Shown: piece by piece, positions 45,612 through 54,511 of the stretch
Layout of the letters: each line of letters starts with the position of its first letter
Numbering within the stretch: the stretch's first letter is position 1
NCBI RefSeq assembly: GCF_000510645.1
Contig: NZ_KI783301.1
Coordinates: 3,177,788 to 3,241,787, forward strand
DNA length: 64,000 bases
Reading direction: 5' to 3'
Source: Thermicanus aegyptius DSM 12793
GTDB lineage: Bacteria; Bacillota; Bacilli; Thermicanales; Thermicanaceae
Position numbers and translations under genes: made by a program
The notes under the pieces: generated by a model
Database searches by the model: none
What the model saw: the letters and a program-made list of their open reading frames with translations, nothing else
Told to the model about the DNA's origin: nothing

Positions 45612-46910
45612 TCATGCGAAAACGGTATAATACAGGAGGAAGAGATTTAGAGAAATGATGAGGATGGCCACCAACCACGCCAGCACCGTCGTGCTTTTCC
45701 GGTTGACCAATCCCCCCATCAGTTTCTCATCACTGGTGAAAAGAATGAGGGGAATGAGGGCAAAGGCAATGCCGAAGGAAAGGATCACCTGGCTTACGAC
45801 CAGGGCATCGGTTGGATTTATTCCCAAAAGAATTACGGCCAAGGGCGGAATCATCGTAATCAAGCGGCGCAAAAGAAGGGGAATCCTCCGCCGGATAAAC
45901 CCCTGCATGATGATATCCCCGGAAAGGGTCCCCACCGAAGAACTGGAAAGGCCTGAGGATAGGAGGGCAATTCCAAAGAGAACGGCCGCCATCGGACTGA
46001 TGAGCTGACCGAACCGGTTGAAAGCCGCATCGATATCCTCCACCGGGAGACGATGGGTGTAAAAAAGGGCCGCCGAGACGATGAGCATGCTGGCATTGAC
46101 GGCGCCGGCGATCAGCATTGCGATCAGCACGTCGATCTTTTCAAAATGAAAAATACGGGCTTTCTCCCTGTCATTCGTTCCGACCACACGTCTCTGGGTT
46201 AGGGCGGAATGGAGATAAATGGCATGAGGCATCACCGTCGCCCCTAGAATCCCCGCTGCCAGCATCATGCTGTTTATATCCTGAAAACGGGGGAGGAAAA
46301 GCCCCTGAAGCACTCCGCCGATGGCAGGCCGGGTGAAGAAAACCTGCACGGCAAAGGCGATGACGACCACACCCACCATCATGGCGATGCCGATCTCCAG
46401 GGAACGAAAACCACGCCGTTGCAGTTCCAGGATCGCAAAGGATAAAAGGGCGGCCAACAACGCGGACGGAATCATGGGAAGGCCAAAGAGGAGATGAAGC
46501 CCTAACGCCGCCCCGATAAATTCGGCCAGGTCGGTTGCCATCACCACCAACTCGCCCTGAATCCACAGCCCGATAGAAACCCAGCGGGGAAAGCGGTCCC
46601 TCGATACCTCCGGCAAGTTGAATCCGGTGGCGATCCCCAATTTGGCCGACATCATCTGGATCAGAATGGCCATCAGGTTTGAAAAGAGGACCACCCAAAG
46701 CAACAGATATCCATATTGAGACCCGGATGCGATATTGGTGGCAAAATTCCCCGGATCAATATAAGCAACGGAGGCAATAAAGGCAGGTCCCAAGAAGGGG
46801 AGTATCTTCTTTAACCCCCGCCTTTTCCCCTGCAGCACTTCATGGGCCGCATGAACGGTAGAACCGGCTGCCGAGCAACTTCCTTGATGCACGCTGATTT
46901 CTTCTCGCAC
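45612..46910 (-). CDS. mntH: Nramp-family Mn2+/H+ symporter MntH
   Basis: The 432-residue carrier has about eleven helices, the metal-binding DPGN (residues 52-55) in helix 1, and MPHAIYLHSAL in helix 6. It imports Mn2+. The start is a GTG after GAGGGGAGGATGAAAG. Its N-terminus has a ~30-residue hydrophilic extension. I could not find a clear MntR box upstream. The neighbouring CDF exporter may act on the same metals. Confidence 0.94.
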   Translation of the reverse strand: MREEISVHQGSCSAAGSTVHAAHEVLQGKRRGLKKILPFLGPAFIASVAYIDPGNFATNIASGSQYGYLLLWVVLFSNLMAILIQMMSAKLGIATGFNLPEVSRDRFPRWVSIGLWIQGELVVMATDLAEFIGAALGLHLLFGLPMIPSALLAALLSFAILELQRRGFRSLEIGIAMMVGVVVIAFAVQVFFTRPAIGGVLQGLFLPRFQDINSMMLAAGILGATVMPHAIYLHSALTQRRVVGTNDREKARIFHFEKIDVLIAMLIAGAVNASMLIVSAALFYTHRLPVEDIDAAFNRFGQLISPMAAVLFGIALLSSGLSSSSVGTLSGDIIMQGFIRRRIPLLLRRLITMIPPLAVILLGINPTDALVVSQVILSFGIAFALIPLILFTSDEKLMGGLVNRKSTTVLAWLVAILIISLNLFLLYYTVFA

Positions 46911-47070
46911 CTTTCATCCTCCCCTCTGCGATCCCCCTTAAAATTTGGAGAATCCTTCACTCATTTGTATGAAAACAATAAAGTGGTTGTTCATTAAAGA
47001 ATTTGGCTTTATGCAAATTAACAATATTAATTATAACTTGAGATCTACGAGAAGTAAATCCTTATCATGA

Positions 47071-47572
47071 AAGAGCTATTTGCTTTGTACCTTTTTCTTC
47101 CCCTTTAGCATGTGAAATTCAAGTTCATTTACGCTACATAACCCCATTTTGATCCGGTATTACAAGGAAATCAAGACGAATTGGTATGATTTGGAGTACC
47201 TTGTGGGTGGAGCAGACGATCCCTTTATCCATAAAAACGGCTTGTGGATAAGTTGTGAGGTGACGTTCCAAATCTCCGAGTGCTTGATGCTTGAATTTCG
47301 TTCCACACAAACAGTTTCATTTGTGGTATAATGGCCATAACAGATGATCCTCTCCAAGGACAAAATTGTTGCTTACTCACCTACAATTTTACCATGGAAG
47401 GATTTATCAGCTTATTTTTTACCACATCGGGAGGCTGGGGTGGAATTTCGCTCAGCCTCTCTTTTTATGTCCAACCCCCCTTATTTTCCGCTTAATTTTG
47501 GGGTAAAAATTATTTTCGCTTATCTCTCAACCCTTGTCCTGTCTGGCTTCGCGGACATCTCAAAATGCTCTT
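47071..47572. repeat. ~500-bp direct repeat, copy 1 (left border of island)
   Basis: This copy matches 52810-53308 over its whole length with scattered substitutions and short gaps. It contains a DnaA-box-like inverted pair (TTATCCATA … TGTGGATAA), an extended -10 TGGTATAAT at ~47327, an AAAATTGT/ACAATTTT inverted repeat, and a hairpin AGGCTG/CAGCCT followed by CTCTTTTT on the plus strand. The ends carry an imperfect AGAGC-ATTT inverted repeat. A ~60-codon frame (IRYYKEIKTNWYDLEYLVG) is shared by both copies at its start but then diverges. I do not recognise a transposase. It fills the gap between mntH and the CDF gene. Confidence 0.85.
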
Positions 47573-47605
47573 TCTTTAAGGATAGGAAAGGGAGGCCACT
47601 CAGAT

Positions 47606-47634
47606 TTGACGGTCTGACCGATATCTATTATCAT
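47606..47634 (+). promoter_or_regulatory. Putative sigma-A promoter of the CDF exporter gene
   Basis: TTGACG and TATCAT are separated by 17 bases, about 50 bases before the start codon. It lies just outside the left direct repeat. Confidence 0.6.
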
Positions 47635-47682
47635 ACTTACAACTATATATGGATAGGTAATAGATACAGCGAGGAGAAACGA

Positions 47683-48621
47683 ATGAGAACGGAAGACCAC
47701 ATCCGCCATGCTCACGACCATCATCATCACCACCACCATCGTGATCATCGCAGAGAGGGAGACAAAAAAGGGCTCTTGATGGCGCTTCTGATTACCTCCG
47801 CAATGATGTTGTTGGAGTTTTTTGGAGGGCTAATCACCAACAGCTTAGCTCTTCTTTCCGATTCCGGTCATATGCTTAGCGATGCCGGCTCCCTTACCCT
47901 CAGCTTGGTAGCCGTTTGGTTCGCCACAAAACCGGCTTCTCCAAGGAAAACCTATGGCTTTTATCGTTTTGAAATATTGGCCGCATTATTTAATGGAGTT
48001 ACCCTATTTGTGATTGCCGGATTGATCATGTGGGAAGCCATCCGGCGGTTCTTTGAACCCCCGGCCGTCGCAGGTGGTGCTATGATGATGATCGCAACCG
48101 CTGGACTGATTGCCAATCTGTTAAGCGCTTGGATCCTTGTGCGGGAAGGCGACGTGAAGGAGAATGTTAATCTTCGTAGCGCCTATCTTCATATCCTTGG
48201 GGATGCATTTGGTTCAATAGGGGCTGTTGTCGCGGGGGCAGTCATCTATTTCTTCGGATGGTTTCTTGCCGACCCTATGATTAGTCTCTTCGTTGCTTTG
48301 TTAATATTAAGGGGAGCATGGGGAGTGATTCAACATACGATTCATATATTAATGGAAGGAACGCCGATTACGATTGATCAAAGGGAGGTAAAACAAGCAT
48401 TATTAGAAATTGAAGGGGTGCTTGACGTTCATGATTTACACATCTGGACCATTACTTCAGGATTAGATTCGCTCAGTTGCCATCTATTGATCCGAGACGA
48501 AAAGGATGGTCAGCTTATTCTGCAACAGGCCATTCACAAAATAGAGGAACGGTTTAAGATCATGCATACGACCATTCAGGTGGAAAAATCGCATCTACAG
48601 CACGCCGATATGAAAGTATAG
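47683..48621 (+). CDS. Cation diffusion facilitator, CzcD/ZitB-like metal exporter
   Basis: The 312-residue protein has a His-rich N-terminus (HAHDHHHHHHHRDHRR) and six helices with the paired metal ligands SLALLSDSGHMLSDAGSL (helix 2) and LHILGDAFGS (helix 5). A cytoplasmic ferredoxin-like end (GVLDVHDLHIWTI) follows. It exports Zn2+ or related ions. The ATG at 47683 follows GAGGAGAAACGA; the open frame upstream crosses the direct repeat and is not coding. It is the only complete housekeeping-type gene in the island. Confidence 0.92.
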   Translation: MRTEDHIRHAHDHHHHHHHRDHRREGDKKGLLMALLITSAMMLLEFFGGLITNSLALLSDSGHMLSDAGSLTLSLVAVWFATKPASPRKTYGFYRFEILAALFNGVTLFVIAGLIMWEAIRRFFEPPAVAGGAMMMIATAGLIANLLSAWILVREGDVKENVNLRSAYLHILGDAFGSIGAVVAGAVIYFFGWFLADPMISLFVALLILRGAWGVIQHTIHILMEGTPITIDQREVKQALLEIEGVLDVHDLHIWTITSGLDSLSCHLLIRDEKDGQLILQQAIHKIEERFKIMHTTIQVEKSHLQHADMKV

Positions 48622-48781
48622 TCCAATGTTTAAATGTATCTCGGTACATTTGTGACTCGGCTGTGATAGGGCGAAAAAAATTATAAGGTATAAAAAACTT
48701 ATATTTAAGAAATTTTAGAGCTGTGGCATAATGATAGCGCTTTATTAAATTTAAAAAAGAGGGAGATGTTCAATGGAGTCT

Positions 48782-49015
48782 TTAATTTTTACAAACAAGC
48801 TCTGTAGCGAGATAGGTGACCACAAAACTGACGATTCCACCACATACCATCGTTGACCTTGGTATCTTTTTATTCTCTTCGGCACCAAACAAATGGATCA
48901 TTTCTTCCTCAGATAATTCATCGGCGCTTTTCCCCGAAGGATGATTTACCGGAGCACTTAAATGCTTGCGGTAATCCAGATCTTTCCACGCCTTAATCAG
49001 GTTTTCGTCTGACAT
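48782..49015 (-). CDS. lanA: Class II lanthipeptide precursor (mersacidin/lichenicidin type)
   Basis: The 77-residue peptide has a leader of the lichenicidin/haloduracin style: LIKAWKDLDYRKHL, HPSGKSADELSEEEMIHLFGA, with a GA protease site at 44-45. The core (32 residues) contains Ser54, Thr55, Ser63, Thr67, Thr71 and Cys58, Cys75, enough for two thioether rings (for example Thr71-Cys75). Leader recognition matches LanM enzymes, and a truncated LanM lies upstream on the same strand. AGAGGTTG precedes the ATG. An inverted repeat GTTCCA/TGGAAC lies at 49147-49162. Confidence 0.8.
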   Translation of the reverse strand: MSDENLIKAWKDLDYRKHLSAPVNHPSGKSADELSEEEMIHLFGAEENKKIPRSTMVCGGIVSFVVTYLATELVCKN

Positions 49016-49198
49016 CTTAACACAACCTCTTTTCTACTAATATTTTTATTTTCCCTTCAACACTCGATAGGATATGGAGTTGCAGTAAATGTCTCCCACG
49101 TTTACCTAAGTCAAAAATGCCAAACCGCAATCGCTATGCTCCATTTGTTCCACATATGGAACCCTTTTCCTTTTGATCATTCTTATCATTCCCATCGA

Positions 49199-50350
49199 TC
49201 ATAATTCATCCATATTTACACGTTCAATAAAAAGAGGGTTTGATTGATCACTATTGAAATGGTGAGATATCTTTTCCTTCAATTGCAGAAACAGATTTCG
49301 TTCAATCTCTATATACGGAATGTCCTCCATGCTTCGTAAAATTTTATCGTATTTTTTCATCAATTGTTGGACTTCCTTTTTATTCCCCTTCAAGACGCCC
49401 ATAATTATACGAATAAGTAAAACATTTTCTTTCACCTTTACATGTTGACCCAACGATTGAGCGGTCTCATATGTGAGTTGATCTGTGTGATAGAGAAATA
49501 GATGAAGGATTTTATAAGTGTAATAGTAACTAATCAGTATCTTTCGGAAATCCTTATACGATGATTTAAGACCTACTTCTATATATTTTTTGAGGTTTGA
49601 AATGGCTTGAGACAAGCCATAAACATCCAAATCATAATAAAAAAGGAAAAAGATATCAGATGGGAAAAAAAATGAATCAAATAAATCCGTATTCATCTTT
49701 TTTTCCATCATGCTTTGTTTGCTAGATGATACCAGGCGGTTGTCCCATTCCCTTGGTTTCTTACCGGACATCATCTCAGCCACAATTTTCATGCTTCTTT
49801 CGATATCGGAAAACTTTACCCTATTCCGAATCAAAAAATAGGCAACAGCTCCATCATTGCTGAATTGGCCGAATGGGATAACAGTTCCGAAAAAAAGGAA
49901 AGAATTGATCAAAAAACTATATAGAAATAGCGTTTCACTCGTCGATAGCGATTTATAAGCGTATAAACTGGTTGATGCAGCAATGAGTGAAAATAATGGA
50001 CCCCCTAAAGCATAAATGATGAGTTGGATGCGACCCACTCCCCCCCTTAAAGGTACCATGATCGTCACTCCGCCACCTTCCCACAAATAAGGGAACTCCT
50101 TAATTTTTAATCCATGATCAGTTTTTATGATATTTATTGGCCATATAATGACTTGCCTAAAAGAGAAACCCACCAACCACCCGGCAACCACATGGCCAAA
50201 TTCGTGAAAAGCAATTCCCCCAAAAAGTAATAACAATAAAATCCACACGAAATGAATGATTGAGGAAAACTGCGGGAATACCTGACTAACAAGAATAGAT
50301 AGCACTGCAATAACCGTGATTAGTCTAAATGGTTTTAATAATCGATCCAT
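49199..50350 (-). CDS. M50-like membrane metalloprotease in the lanthipeptide cluster
   Basis: The 383-residue protein has N-terminal helices with the zinc motif HEFGH (in FGGIAFHEFGHVVAGW, ~residue 50) and a later NDGAVAYFL motif resembling the second site-2 protease ligand. It ends in a long soluble helical part. The ATG at 50350 follows GGGAGGGG. It may process or secrete the lanthipeptide, or confer immunity; the cluster shows no LanT transporter in this window. Confidence 0.75.
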   Translation of the reverse strand: MDRLLKPFRLITVIAVLSILVSQVFPQFSSIIHFVWILLLLLFGGIAFHEFGHVVAGWLVGFSFRQVIIWPINIIKTDHGLKIKEFPYLWEGGGVTIMVPLRGGVGRIQLIIYALGGPLFSLIAASTSLYAYKSLSTSETLFLYSFLINSFLFFGTVIPFGQFSNDGAVAYFLIRNRVKFSDIERSMKIVAEMMSGKKPREWDNRLVSSSKQSMMEKKMNTDLFDSFFFPSDIFFLFYYDLDVYGLSQAISNLKKYIEVGLKSSYKDFRKILISYYYTYKILHLFLYHTDQLTYETAQSLGQHVKVKENVLLIRIIMGVLKGNKKEVQQLMKKYDKILRSMEDIPYIEIERNLFLQLKEKISHHFNSDQSNPLFIERVNMDEL

Positions 50351-50432
50351 CACAGCCCCTCCCTGGAAATTTAGATTGATGCCCCCCCGCATCTATATGA
50401 ATTTTTCACGACTATCCAGAAACGAATAAACA

Positions 50433-51185
50433 TCATGTACGTTCTTGCCACTGAGTTGGACTCGTTCTCAATCGATCCATTCGATCCATATATTCCTGAA
50501 AGGTGTCGCATTCAAATAATCTGTTTTCATGCCAATATCTGAACTCCGCTTGATCCTTCGGTTGTGCTAACATGATTAATTTCATCGTTGCAAAGGAAGC
50601 TTCTAAATCTTCATTAGTCTTTGTTATTTTTACACCATTAAGATATTCAAGTATTGTTCGTAGTGTTTTACGAAACTTGTTTTCTTTCTCTTGTTCTGTA
50701 TCGATGGTAAATATGGATGTCCGGTCCACAACGATGATCCCCATATATCTGGACACTTTGGATAGATATTCTTCAACCAATTCGGCTCCGTTGGTTGCAG
50801 CAGAGACAATCACTGCTCCAGGTTTCCCATGTAATCGGAATAAATGAGCCCAGTAGGACAATCGATCGATTAAAGCTTTCATATCCGCAGATACATTATG
50901 GGAATAAACCGGACTGGCTAATATGATGAAGTCTGCAGCGAGCATCTTTTTTTTGATGAGATTCATATCATCATCCGGAAGATTGTCTTGCTCACAATAC
51001 CCTTTTTCAAAACAAATTTTTCAGCCCGTTGAATGATGTATGTGTGTATTTGTTGCACTAAATAAATCACACCGTACGTCCTCTTGTTGACTAAGAAGCT
51101 CTTCTTTGAGTCGTCGAAGATATTTCATTAGCTGCGATTCTTCATTTCTGATTCCTCCATAAATAAACACTTTTTTGGGCGGCAT
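50433..51185 (-). pseudogene. Flavodoxin-like NAD(P)H:FMN reductase with an in-frame UGA at a redox cysteine position
   Basis: From an ATG at 51185 (GAGGGG upstream) one frame runs 250 codons to 50433 and is broken only by a TGA at 51021-51023 (codon 55). The reading is HHSTG-UGA-KICFEKGYC, where related flavoproteins have GCxxCF…C, so UGA replaces a conserved cysteine. The rest, ADFIILASPVYSHNVSADMKALIDR, is the flavin-binding region. A UGA nonsense mutation is the simplest reading. Selenocysteine is possible: a stem (AUUGU/ACAAU with outer GGG/UCC) with loop GAGCAAG lies 27 bases after the UGA. The downstream part alone (from 50966) would lack strand 1. Confidence 0.7.
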
Positions 51186-51204
51186 AACCAACACCCCTCA
51201 ATCA

Positions 51205-52686
51205 TTAGTCTAGCGTCAAAACAGATGGAACCGTTTTGTGATCTGCCAATCTCAATAGCTGGTAACCAATTCCCGATAAGCCTGTAAATAGTCCGATCGC
51301 CGTGAATCCAGGAATTGATCTGACCTGATAATGCCCACGTTTCTCTGCCTTGTTGATGATGTCAATCGCAATTTTACGCGCGGTATACAAATATCGTTTT
51401 TCGCCGCTTACTTCATATTTACTGAGGAACAGTTCGGTACTTCCCATATTTCCATGGCATAAACAATCGTCTCCATGAAACTTACTTTTAAATAGATCGT
51501 ATATCGACCTATCGATTTCATCATCCAACCATGGGTCAGTATAAATTCTTGAAAGTTTTATTCGACTAAGACCAACACCCGTTGTTCCATGACACCAGCT
51601 TTCCTTAAAAATTCCGTCGTTAATTGTACTGTCCTCTTTTCCTGCGTTTATTTTGGATCGGTCATATTCTAACAACATTAATCCACGTTCTTTAAATTTC
51701 CGATTTTTGGCGATTTCCCCAAGCCTTATAAGTACCAATGCTAATGAACTTGCCCCATGCGCAAAGCCACTCATCGGTTCGTCGTTTTCATCGAGCTGTT
51801 GGATTAAGAGGTTTCCTAACTTAATTGAAAGAGTTAAAGCATCAAGATTTCTTGTGGTTAGATAATGATCTAAGAATTGATAAACTAAACTGGCTGTACC
51901 GCCTACCCAATCATATTGGTCTAGCGTTTTATATTGGCGATCGCAGTCTTCTATGATTTCGTTAAGAACTCTTGCTAATCTGTCTTCTTTTTCATTTGCT
52001 AAGATTTTGCGTAGTGGGTAAAGCAAAGAAGCTCTACCGGTAAAACCGGATACATTGGGAAACTCTTTTATTTTATGTTCTGCGGAATTCAAAACGATTC
52101 GATAAATCCTTTCATATTTCGCCTTGTTGGTAAGCCGATATAAGTAGTAAAAAAACAAAGTCATACCTGATAATCCGTCGTAAAACGTTCCATCAACCGG
52201 TCCAATATTCCACTGATCTTTATTTTTCGGATTGACAGTTAACCACGATATCAAATTGGAGTCTTGATCGATAAAGGCCTCATCTAATAAGAGATCACTA
52301 ATTCTTTCCGCCTCACGGATAAATATCTCCCGTTCCTCAATACTTCTTGTTTTTTGAACCGATACGATTGATGCTAACGTCTCGTGGTACACTGGTTTAG
52401 AAACCATTGATGGGTATACGCCCAATGAGACTTTCATCACGGAAATTTGTCTATTGACTTCCGCTTGCGTTAAATGTTTGATTTTATTCATGACAACTTG
52501 ATAACCTGTATCTTCAAAAAAATTGCTATATTTATGTCCCCTGCTGTCTATCAGATCAAGCGAGTCAGTATAACTATAAAATATCGGAATATCGTGATGC
52601 AGAAGATCTATATATTCACTTTTAATTATTTCCTTTTTCTTAAAAGGGAAAGACCATGTTACACTGCTAATGTTACACTGCTTCAT
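51205..52686 (-). pseudogene. lanM: N-terminally truncated LanM (end of dehydratase plus LanC cyclase)
   Basis: LanM enzymes are about 1000 residues. Only the last ~490 remain: the end of the dehydratase domain (LLHHDIPIFYSYTDSLDLIDSRGHKYSNFFEDTG, split by turns) and the whole LanC-like cyclase with zinc ligands in SWCHGTTGVGLSR (Cys) and CLCHGNMG (Cys-His). The first ~15 codons (MKQCNISSVTWS) derive from a 14-bp tandem duplication and are not LanM. Upstream is a short unrecognised stretch and then the right direct repeat. Cyclisation could survive, but dehydration should be lost. Confidence 0.8.
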
Positions 52687-52809
52687 TTTTTCTCTGCTCT
52701 ACTCATCGTTGCTTGCACTTCTCGTATTCTTGATCGTATCTGATCTAAGCAATTTTTGCCTATGCAATATTTTAACTATTCCTATTCGAACTGTCAAGGA
52801 AGATTTAGG

Positions 52810-53308
52810 AAGAGCTATTTGCTTTGTACCTTTTTCTTCCCCTTTAGCATGTGAAATTCAAGTTCATTTACGCTACATAACCCCATTTTGATCCGGTATT
52901 ACAAGGAAATCAAGACGAACTGGTATGATTTGGAGTACCTTGTGGGTAAAAAGAGCAGACGATCCCTTTATCCACAAAAACGGCTTGTGGATAAGTTGTG
53001 GTGTGACGTTCCAAATCTCCGAGTGCTTGAATTTCGTTCCACACAAACAGTTTCATTTGTGGTAAAAAGGCCATAACGGACGATCCTCTCCAAGGACAAA
53101 ATTGTGGTTTGGTTAATTACAATTTTACCATGGAAGGATTCATCTGTTTATTTTTTTACCACATCGGGAGGCTGGGGTGGAATTTCGCTCAGCCTCTCTT
53201 TTTATGTCCAACCCCCCCTTATTTTCCGCTTAATTTTGGGGTAAAAATTATTTCACTTATCTCTTAACCCTTGTCCTGTCTGGCTTCGCGGACATCGAAA
53301 AATGCTCT
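52810..53308. repeat. ~500-bp direct repeat, copy 2 (right border of island)
   Basis: Same orientation as copy 1. Here both DnaA boxes are perfect consensus and form a hairpin (TTATCCACAA … TTGTGGATAA, 7-base loop). The -10 of copy 1 is changed to GGTAAAAAG, so promoter activity should be lost. The AGGCTG/CAGCCT terminator-like hairpin with CTCTTTTT is intact. The stretch between this repeat and lanM (52687-52809) contains a 14-bp tandem repeat end and no recognised gene. Confidence 0.85.
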
Positions 53309-53310
53309 GA

Positions 53311-53343
53311 AAAAGGGCCGCCGGTGAAACACGGCAGCCCTTT
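53311..53343 (-). terminator. Terminator of the ythAB-cydS operon
   Basis: AAAGGGC-GCCG and CGGC-GGCCCTTT pair around a short loop and are followed on the minus strand by TTC after a T run (CCCTTTTTC). It lies ~35 bases past cydS, beside the island's right border. Confidence 0.75.
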
Positions 53344-53378
53344 CCGTCACTCCTTTTTCCCGTGCCCCGCACGGATTC

Positions 53379-53486
53379 CTATTTTTCTCGCCTTAAAAAA
53401 TCTGCCTTACCCCCCCAAAGAAAGGCGAGTAAGATGCTGGCCAAGACCGTTAAGGGCGGTGCGTAAAAAAGGAGAAACTCCTTCAT
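53379..53486 (-). CDS. cydS: Cytochrome bd-type oxidase small subunit CydS
   Basis: A 35-residue single-helix protein, MKEFLLFYAPPLTVLASILL…, resembles the CydS subunit of the Geobacillus bd oxidase (FL..YAP, then AFW.G). It starts inside the end of the large operon's second gene (ATGA overlap) with AAAGGAGG upstream, so it is translationally coupled. In the Geobacillus structure CydS shields a haem site. Its length and position make the call firm despite the small size. Confidence 0.85.
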   Translation of the reverse strand: MKEFLLFYAPPLTVLASILLAFLWGGKADFLRREK

Positions 53487-54511
53487 GATCCATGACCTCC
53501 TTTCTTTTTTCCCTTCACATATTCCGGATCGAAAAGGAAAAGGCGGAGCAATAAATAGAGGGCGGGAATTAAGGCAAACAAGCCTAAAACAAAGCTGATC
53601 ATCAAGGCTTTCGCCATGGCCTGGTTGGTAAATCCGTCGTCAATGGTGAGGTAGGGATAGAGTAGGTAAGGATAATGGGAAAAGCCGTACCCGAAGAAAG
53701 CAAGCCCGAATTGAAGCACCACCAGAAAAAAGGCGAGACCGTATCTCTCTCGGCGGTAGAGAAGCATGACCGCACCGGCAAAACATAAGAGCGAAAGGGC
53801 AAAGAGCCACCAACTATCCGTCATGCGTCTAAAATGCTCCGGATTGTGCAGGCGCAAGGAATAGGAGGTAACCAAGGCCGCCAATAAAGTGGGAAGGCTC
53901 CATCGCAGGGCGTATCGTCTAAGAAGCTGCTCCGCCTTTTTATCGTCGGCGGCCTTGGCATAAAAGGTAAGAAAAGTGGCCGAGATAAAGAGAATACTCG
54001 TAATGGCGAGGAGGACAACGCTTAAGGCATAAGGACTTCGGAGAAGCTCCCCATAAAGGAGATCTGCACCATCATCTTTCACAGCCATAAACCCTCCCTC
54101 CGATATGGGAAAGACAATGGAGAGGGAGGCAGGGATGAAAAGGCCGGTCAGACCATAAAGAAGGGTATAATATCGATTCCCTCCACCGTAGGCATGAAAG
54201 GCATAGTAAGAGCCGCGGATGGCGAGCAGGATGATGGAGATGCTGGCCGGGATGAGAAGAGCGGAACCGTAATAATAGGCGGTTTTCGGGAAGAAACCGA
54301 CAATCCCCACGAAAAAGAAAACGAGAAAGACGTTGGTTACTTCCCAAACGGGTGAGAGATACCGCTCCACCACACCGCGAATCACCTGTCGATTTCCCGA
54401 CAGCTCGCTGTACACATGGAGAAATCCCGCGCCGAAATCGATGGAAGCCACGATCATATAGCCGAAGAGGAATGTCCACAGTACCGTGATCCCTATCAGT
54501 GCCAGGCTCAT
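53483..54511 (-). CDS. ythB: YthB-type cytochrome bd/bb' oxidase subunit II
   Basis: A 342-residue membrane protein with eight or nine helices, beginning MSLALIGITVLWTFLFGYMIVASIDFGAGFL; the DFGAG motif in the first helix is characteristic of subunit II. It overlaps the subunit I stop by one base. It pairs with YthA in a quinol:O2 oxidoreductase. Confidence 0.88.
   Translation of the reverse strand: MSLALIGITVLWTFLFGYMIVASIDFGAGFLHVYSELSGNRQVIRGVVERYLSPVWEVTNVFLVFFFVGIVGFFPKTAYYYGSALLIPASISIILLAIRGSYYAFHAYGGGNRYYTLLYGLTGLFIPASLSIVFPISEGGFMAVKDDGADLLYGELLRSPYALSVVLLAITSILFISATFLTFYAKAADDKKAEQLLRRYALRWSLPTLLAALVTSYSLRLHNPEHFRRMTDSWWLFALSLLCFAGAVMLLYRRERYGLAFFLVVLQFGLAFFGYGFSHYPYLLYPYLTIDDGFTNQAMAKALMISFVLGLFALIPALYLLLRLFLFDPEYVKGKKKGGHGS

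Noticed and set aside
47220-47260. Chromosomal origin of replication suggested by DnaA boxes in the repeats
   Set aside because: No dnaA, dnaN or box cluster is present; only one box pair per repeat.
47149-47331. A ~60-residue protein gene within the direct repeats (IRYYKEIKTNWYDLEYL…)
   Set aside because: The two copies differ by frameshifting gaps after the first ~20 residues, there is no ribosome site, and no family is recognised. It may be a fragment of an older gene.
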